Shown here: piece after piece, positions 58,254 through 64,000 of the stretch
How the letters are laid out: every line of letters starts with the position of its first letter
How positions within the stretch are numbered: the stretch's first letter is position 1
Assembly: GCA_023105745.1 (NCBI GenBank)
Contig: JALGQZ010000006.1
Span: 35,481,686 to 35,545,685, forward strand
DNA length: 64,000 nucleotides
From: Austropuccinia psidii
Lineage: Eukaryota; Basidiomycota; Pucciniomycetes; Pucciniales; Sphaerophragmiaceae
Reading direction: 5' to 3'
Notes under the pieces: model-generated
Told to the model about the DNA's origin: nothing
The model's input: the letters and a program-made list of their open reading frames with translations, nothing else
The model's database searches: none
Program-made: the position numbers and the translations under genes

Positions 58254-59448
58254 ACTTTGGTTTTGCCTGAAGTTTTTTGCTGACTGATGCATACTGGGCT
58301 TTCAGGGGGGAATGTGTAGGATGATCAAAGGGGGCGCCATCCGTCAGCCGTGATCCACATATACATTCACCCCTATGGCGTTTGAGGCAAGTACTAATCT
58401 ACCGAGATTGGCATCAGGGTCTTTGCCTCAGGCGTGTACAAAACTCCGGAGGAAAGAGGCCACACGCCCCAGGGATTTTTTGGCTGCAAGCCAGGTGCCA
58501 CAACTTGCGCGGGGCGTGTGAGAACGTGAAGAAAATGACCCGCGGTGGGAGATACCCACGCAAACATGACCAGCCTCAGCAATCATAGGCTGGGATTGTT
58601 ATTCTAATGTGGATGAGGCTGAAGCAAATTCACACTGATTGGCCTCAGGTTTCCACGTGCAAGCGGGTGAGCGTCTGCGGTCAAGCTGACAACCCGACCA
58701 CGAAAATAGGCAGCGGGAAGACTGGCAGAAAAATGTCTTCCAGGCGTGTGAAAGCTGCCTGCGTATGACCCATCGGGGGTGCGTATGAAAGCGTGTGGCT
58801 GCCCGACAATGAACAAGCGGGCCAGTCATTGTTTGCCCCAACAATGGCACCGGAGTGAATCAACTCTTTGTGTATGACCCAAATATTAAGTCATCCCATT
58901 ATGACCCACTTACATTAACTTGCATTACATGCGCATCTGTGCCGTAGTTAGGCAGAGCTGTCCAACAAGGTGCATCAAAGGGATGCAGGTGAGAGATATG
59001 ACTCGATGGCTTGACGTGATTGCATGTTACATTGTTGAACAGCTTTTTGCTCTGCCCCGCAGTACATTTACAAAGGTGTACTGCGTACTACAGTGTCGAC
59101 TGTACAGATCAGGAAGGTGTAATACTACTTGAGCCTGCATGCATACAGCAAATGTGCATGCACCTTCCGATCGTTTGCATTTACGTAGCTCATGTGCCAC
59201 ATGCTCAGCATTGCGTTTCACCCGATTTGCACACGCAAGCTGAGCATGTCATGGTCAAAAGCACCGTGTGAAAGTGCTCAGTAAAGCCATTTAATGAACT
59301 AATTCTGCAATAGCTCACTGGAAGGCTCAGTTTGGAGCACTTCACCAAAGCGTGTGAAATGCTGCACCTGGCTGAAATGTCATCCGATGCTGTGCCAAAT
59401 GCTCAGATTGTGTGCTTACAAAAATGACCTAGCAATTGCTCAGCATCG

Positions 59449-60151
59449 TGCATTTGATATTGTTATATCAATAGTTCAACAACTGTGCAATTAAAATGTT
59501 CAGCCACTGAGCATTTCAATTATGACCCGAAAGCAAACCTGAGCAATGGGTCGAGCCAAGATTACGCTGTATTCACTTGTCTTACAGCCCCCCCCTTTGT
59601 TCAAAGACTATCACCAGGCCATACGGCCGGTGATCTTGCCGCGGTCACTTGTGACCAAATGCACCGGGTGCATTTCTGCATGGGTCACTCGTGCATTGCA
59701 CGTTGAATGCACATTCAACAAGGGCCTCACGACCACCCTCTTGGGTGATCGGGTGGCTATTTAAGGAAACAAAGGGGATTTGACTCAGCTTGACAATTCA
59801 ATAAATTGCAATACTCAGCGGTGCATTTCATATTGTTATATCAATTGTTCAATTACTGTGCAATTAATATGTTCAGCCACTGAGCATTTCAATTATGACC
59901 CGAAAGCAAACCTGAGCAATGGGTCGAGGCAAGCTCACGCTGTATTCACTTGTCTTACAGCCCCCCCCTTTGTTCAAAGACTATCACCAGGCCATAAGGC
60001 CGGTGATCTTGCCGCGGTCACTTGTGCATTGCACCCACAATGCACAATCAATAAGGGCCTCACGACCACCCTCCTGGGTGATCGGGTGGCTATTTAAGGA
60101 AACAAAGGGGATTTGACTCAGCTTGACAATTCAATAAATTGCAATACTCAG
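59449..60151. repeat. Tandem duplication of about 373 bp in CACTA-2
   Basis: The block starting TGCATTTGATATTGTTATAT at 59449 repeats from 59822, ending in GCAATACTCAGC both times. The second copy lacks about 45 bases around the TGCACCGGGTGCA palindrome. CACTA-1 has a single copy (about 19390-19750). Confidence 0.8.
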
Positions 60152-60732
60152 CCAGACCCCCATTGTTCTTCTGCCTCACGCGAGCATTTCACTTCTCAGT
60201 TGCAGCATTCGCTGAGACTCAGCTTCAATTTTGCCCACACACCTTGAAGCTGAGACTTTTGCGGGTGCTGAAACTGCTGAGATTGTCTCAGCTTCACCTT
60301 GGTATAAAAGACCATCTTCACACGACACGCACTTCACTTTCTCTCTCACCCGCTCCACTTCGTTCAACGTCACCCGCGTTTGTCCTTCTTGTGCGTATTC
60401 CCCCTCGTCTTCCTGCCTTTCCAGTCTTTTCTTTTGCACTCGACTAACCCCACTCCCCTTCCTGCTCGCTTTTTGTTTTTCCTGCTGATAATTTCAGAAC
60501 CCCACTTCTATCTACTTTGTACGTTTTCTCCAATTGAACTTTTGTCAACATTATGGTCCGATATTAATCATTTTCTTTCTTCACGACTCTCTTCTAGACT
60601 TTTAAAAACCTCCTACTAGAGTCTTTTTAATTTGAATTCCGTTTTAAAATTATAAATCATTGTATGTCCTCCTTTTCTTTCTTGATTGCTTACTTTCTAT
60701 TCAGTTACTAACCTGTTTTGTTTTGTTTTTAG

Positions 60733-62014
60733 ATGTCGTGCACGTTATGCACCAAGCAGGGTATCCCCTGCATTCGTTCCTCGACGACGACCGACGCTTG
60801 TGATGCTTGCCGACAAGCACACAAGAAATGTTCGTTCGTCGTCCGCCCCTTCCGACCCCGCGGCCAGAGGAGTTCCTGCCCAAGACGCCCTCGCCAGGAC
60901 TCCTTTGTGGCCGTTTGTCCACCCCCCCTCCTAGGCCACCATCCGATGGTCACTTCACTCCTCGACCTGAGCGAAGTGATTATCCGGCCGATGAAGGATG
61001 GCGATGGAAAGAGGACATTCGAGCTTGGGCTGATCGTCACCATGTCTTGTCACCGATGGGATTCAAACGCCAAAGTAAGTTTTCTTTCTCCTCCTTATCT
61101 CATTTATCTTCACGCAATAATACTCACTTTTTTCCATTACTCATAGAACCAAACCCCCCGAATCCCCCTCGACAAGACTCTCCCGTTCCTACTTTGCCTC
61201 GCGAGCAAACCCTGCGGCAACCCACTCCAGGCCCGAGTGGCACCCAATGGTCTGAGGACTTATTCCGTGGTAAGCAGCCAACTTTCTCTTTTCTCATTTT
61301 CACTTTCGCATCAAGTTAACTGACTCTTCCTCCTTTTGTAGAAGCCTCCCAGCACGATGAGCCACCTATTCCTGGCCCGAGTCCATCCTCCAAACCACCT
61401 GAGGACATTGCGACTCGTGAGCCTCAACCTGAGGTGGCTCCTACGCAATCAATGGAGGAACCTTTTGGTAAGTCCCTATTTCACCTTTTTAACTCGACTC
61501 AACTTTTCCTCACCCCTCCTTTGACCATCTCCAGTTCGTCCCGCAACTCCCCGCTCCATTATCATCATCGACGATACGCCAGTCGGTTCCCCCCCCTCCC
61601 CCTCCCCCTCCACCTTCTTCTTCACCCACTCCCCCACCTTCCCCTCCTGTTCCCCCTCCCACCACTTCTACCCCGGTTCCTTCCCCGGATATCCCTCCCA
61701 TTGACGCCGAGAACCCAACAGCCTCCTCCCCCCCGGTGCCAAGCTCCTCTCATTCCTACGATGACGCTCGCCAGGAATTCACCGACCTGCGCCCGATACT
61801 AATGATTCCTCGAGCCATCGTCCACGAATCGATCAACCGAATCTTGTTGGAGCATCGTCGGTTGCTCCACATGATTCCTTTCGTGGATGCAACTCATCGA
61901 AATGAGATGCACCGGGAATTCCGGGAGGAACTAAACTCCCTCCTTGGCGAGGCGATAGAGGCTTATCCAATGGAGGACATCACCGGGATAGTCTCCAAAT
62001 TCATAGAAAAATAA
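60733..62014 (+). pseudogene. Zn2Cys6-like proline-rich protein, CACTA-2 copy
   Basis: Exons at 60733-61074, 61147-61269, 61342-61467 and 61535-62014, separated by GT-AG introns of about 70 bp; the last three exons join in phase. The N-terminal motif reads CTLCTKQGIPC, nine residues, then CDACRQAHKKC: CX2CX6C-X9-CX2CX6C. This spacing fits a fungal Zn2Cys6 binuclear cluster, although the usual basic residues are sparse. After it come a conserved patch (DEGWRWKEDIRAWADRHH), a long Pro/Ser-rich linker, and a helical C-terminus of about 80 residues (FTDLRPILMIPRAIVHESIN...). About 90 bp present in CACTA-1 are deleted near 60905-60925, and the frame changes between the zinc cluster and the rest there. 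It could also be a zinc-knuckle-like protein rather than a true regulator. Confidence 0.6.
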
Positions 62015-62429
62015 AATCCCCAAAAAAAATCATATTCTTTCCTCTTTTTACCTTTTGTAATACACTCCTTTAGATAAATTATTTGTATTCAATGAAAGAT
62101 ATTTTCAATTTCTCTTACGTTTTTTGTTCACGTGAATTTATTATAATTCCTCAATGATTCATATTTACTATTGGGTGAGAATAATTTTCGTAAGTGCCCC
62201 ACCAAAAGTTTGAGTTAGTATTTTTGTATGTGAGAAAATCTTTTGCCAAAAATGCGCCAATAGTCACCATTCCTGCCTCCTATATTTTCTTCCTCCATTG
62301 TTTAGAGCCATATCAAATCTTAACTGTAAAAAAGCGGGAGGTTCCGGCATGTGAGCAATCCACTCCAGATTCATGAGAAATTGCCGTTCCTATGGTCACA
62401 CGCTATTAATCTTAGTCATGTATTGAATT
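62015..62429. other. AT-rich spacer, no gene
   Basis: Equivalent to 17061-17464 of CACTA-1. 3' flank of the Zn2Cys6 gene. Confidence 0.4.
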
Positions 62430-62990
62430 GTTTAAATTGTCGGGAACCTTCACAAGCGTAACGATTGGCGTGTGGGCTGTCGGGAGCCTGAAAAGGCGTA
62501 AGGATTGGCGTGTGAGCTGTCGGGCGCCTGCACAGGTGAAAGGATTGGCGTGTGAATTGTCGGGAGCCTGCACAGGCGTAAGAAATTGTCAGCATTGTTA
62601 GCATCCTTCACAAGCCTAAGGATTCGCGTGTGAGCTGTCGGGAGGCTGAACAGGCGTAAGGATTGGCGTGTGAATTTTCGGGAGCCTGCACAGGCATAAC
62701 AAATTGTCAGCATTGTTGGCAACCTTCACAAGCCTAAGGATTGGTGTGTGAGCTGTCGGGAGCCTGCACAGGCGTAAGGATTGGCGTGTGAGCTTTCGGG
62801 AGTCTGCACAGGCGTAAGGATTGGCGTGTGAGCTGTCGGGAACCTGCAAAGGCGTAAGGATTGGCGTGTGAGTTGTCGGGAACCTGCCCAGGCGTAAGGA
62901 TTGGCGTGTGAAGCCTCGGCACCCCGCATAGGCGTAAGAAACTTTTAGCATTGTCGGCACCTGCACAAGCATAAGGATTCGCGTGTGAAG
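62430..62990. repeat. Internal tandem array, CACTA-2 copy
   Basis: About 13 units of CGTAAGGATTGGCGTGTGAG and TGTCGGGAGCCTGCACAGG type, the reverse complement of the 16440-17060 array. ORFs through it are repeat artefacts. Confidence 0.85.
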
Positions 62991-63026
62991 CGTTGGGATC
63001 CTGGACAAGAGCAACAAACCTGGCAT

Positions 63027-63052
63027 ATGTACGATGGCATGCCTCCGTACAT
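63027..63052. promoter_or_regulatory. 26-bp palindrome in CACTA-2 (downstream of TET)
   Basis: ATGTACGATGGCA then TGCCTCCGTACAT. Counterpart of site 3. Confidence 0.8.
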
Positions 63053-63180
63053 AATCCACTTCACCCCTTTTTCCTGTGAGACACCCCATCTCCCGCACTC
63101 GAATCCATCCAATCCTGGTGTATATTGTCCTCTGCCTTACCCCACCATCATCTACCAATCACGCTGCTATTCCGACTGCC

Positions 63181-64000
63181 TCACTCTTTGAATCTGCATG
63201 AGATTTTATTACCATCCCTGATTTGATAGCCCGCTCTCTCGGCAATCTCATAATAGCCATGGCTTTTTTGCCGCATTGTTTTTGCCAACCTCCTTGAGCA
63301 TTGTGCGGACATACCCACTAGTGTCGTGCTTTCGTTGTCCTGTGCTGGATCAGTATAATGAACAAATGTACTACTGGCCCACACTACCTGAATGAGCCCA
63401 TGACATGCGGATAGATCAATCCAAAAATGCTCATTTGGGAAAATCAATTTTCCCCCTGTACACCGCTTTGACGCATCTCTTTGAATTTGGCCGGTCCGCT
63501 TATCAGCTTGAAACCACCATCCCAAAGCATACAGCGATGCATCCTTATCAACATGAGGTGCGTTTTTGAATCCATTCATGGTGAAAGTGAGTGCCGAAGA
63601 AAACTCACATGCACCCTGATTTGCGGGATTATTGCCTTCATACTTGACTTGATCAAAAGACGGAACCCCCAATGAGTTTTAGCAATTTTGAATCTTCTGA
63701 AATAAATTATCCCCAACATATTGTAAGGATTGACCTAGAATGCGACCCACCGAGCTAAGATTGGCACCTCGGTCCCGCCATTCATCTTTTGCATTTTCAA
63801 TTTTGCCAGCACTACCATACAGACCAAATCGTTCATTCTTCGTGGTGCATTTGCGCCACCCAATCGCGAACATAAATCCCTCCAGTAATGCTCCATTTGT
63901 TGCAATAGGGTCAGTGAACCTCTTTTCGCGAAATAAGAATTGTGATAATTCATCCCATTGATTGACCTTGACTTCACTCATTGTTGTGAATGGTCGGAAT
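63181..64000 (-). pseudogene. TET/JBP-like dioxygenase, CACTA-2 copy (5' end beyond window)
   Basis: Same protein as at 14963-16291, cut by the window edge. The catalytic region looks intact: GFKNAPHVDKDA keeps the HxD iron motif, followed by GGKLIFPNEHFWIDLS, the distal His in FVHYTDP and the later Arg in SRRLAKTM. One nonsense TAA at 63679-63681 (a Tyr codon in CACTA-1) separates the N-terminal part from the catalytic domain. A TGT-GAG pair near 63600 shows what the TAG at 15866 in CACTA-1 replaced. The natural stop is at 63181. Confidence 0.8.

Larger units (their letters stand above)
57721..60732. other. Long divergent intergenic region (SNF2 / Zn2Cys6), CACTA-2
   Basis: Equivalent to 18803-21448 but longer because of a tandem duplication. 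Dense TGCTCAG / CTGAGCA motifs from 59200 to 60300. A TATA-like GGTATAAAAG at 60300, conserved as TATACC-containing sequence in CACTA-1, faces the Zn2Cys6 gene. No credible gene. Confidence 0.5.
47973..64000 (-). mobile_element. CACTA-2: second copy of the CACTA-like element, inverted, cut by window end
   Basis: Starts at the TIR (CACCGGGGCGAATCTCGTGT) at 47973 and runs in the opposite orientation to CACTA-1. Order from left: Tnp2 transposase (-), gene U (+), SNF2 (-), Zn2Cys6 protein (+), tandem array, TET (-). The window ends at the point equivalent to 15472 of CACTA-1, so gene A and the other end are missing. Compared with CACTA-1 it keeps the 1.1 kb lost between SNF2 and gene U, has a longer 3' subterminal array, and has a tandem duplication near 59.4-60.1 kb. 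Lesions differ from those of CACTA-1. The three bases before it are TGT. Confidence 0.9.

Noticed and set aside
15472..64000. The whole 15-64 kb region as one giant inverted-repeat element
   Set aside because: CACTA-1 has its own two TIRs and a TCT duplication at 10708 and 30019, so the arms are two separate insertions of one family.

Overview
This window looks like a repeat-choked chromosome segment of a large-genome basidiomycete, most likely a rust fungus (Pucciniales). The pointers are short GT-AG introns (58-90 bp), Ty3/gypsy elements with very long LTRs, Tnp2-type (CACTA/EnSpm) transposases, and a TET/JBP-like dioxygenase carried by a transposon. Several proteins resemble ones I associate with myrtle rust, Austropuccinia psidii. 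That is recollection, not a search. I see no convincing host gene and no tRNA, rRNA or CRISPR: essentially all of the 64 kb is transposon-derived.

Layout. (1) 1-1271: 3' pol remnant of gypsy element A. (2) 1272-8570: gypsy element B (LTR 1272-2686, then decayed ORF1 and ORF2), inserted into A's integrase. (3) From 8571: retroelement C (LTR 8571-10465, primer-binding site 10468), inserted into B's reverse transcriptase. C's gag is split twice: by a 19.3-kb CACTA-like element at 10711-30018 (CACTA-1, TSD TCT) and by a nearly intact 10.7-kb gypsy element D at 30402-41115 (TSD TTCAG, 2-kb LTRs). The gag frame resumes across both insertions. C continues to about 45.9 kb with protease, a pair of related ORFs and a hairpin repeat array. 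(4) 45886-47972: AT-rich, unassigned. (5) 47973-64000: a second copy of the CACTA-like element (CACTA-2) in inverted orientation, cut by the window end.

The CACTA-like element is the most interesting object. In CACTA-1 orientation it carries gene A (+, unknown), a TET/JBP-like Fe(II)/2-oxoglutarate dioxygenase (+), a Zn2Cys6-like proline-rich protein (-), a SNF2 ATPase (+), gene U (-, unknown, 645 codons) and a Tnp2-type transposase (+). Its ends are 46-bp near-identical TIRs beginning CACC, backed by subterminal tandem arrays. A 26-bp palindrome of the form ATGTACGRTGGCA followed by its reverse complement recurs once in every promoter-bearing intergenic region, with one more copy behind the TET gene. 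In its best-preserved copy it reads CGG-N10-CCG, the kind of site a Zn2Cys6 dimer binds. I infer an element-wide regulon in which the element's own zinc-cluster protein controls transposase, TET and SNF2 genes. TET plus SNF2 would form a counter-silencing (demethylation/remodelling) module.

Both copies are damaged. The transposase, SNF2, TET and Zn2Cys6 genes each carry nonsense codons or frameshifts in both copies, at different places; gene U is open in CACTA-2 only. At least four CACTA-1 stops are CGA to TGA changes, as expected from deamination of methylated CpG.
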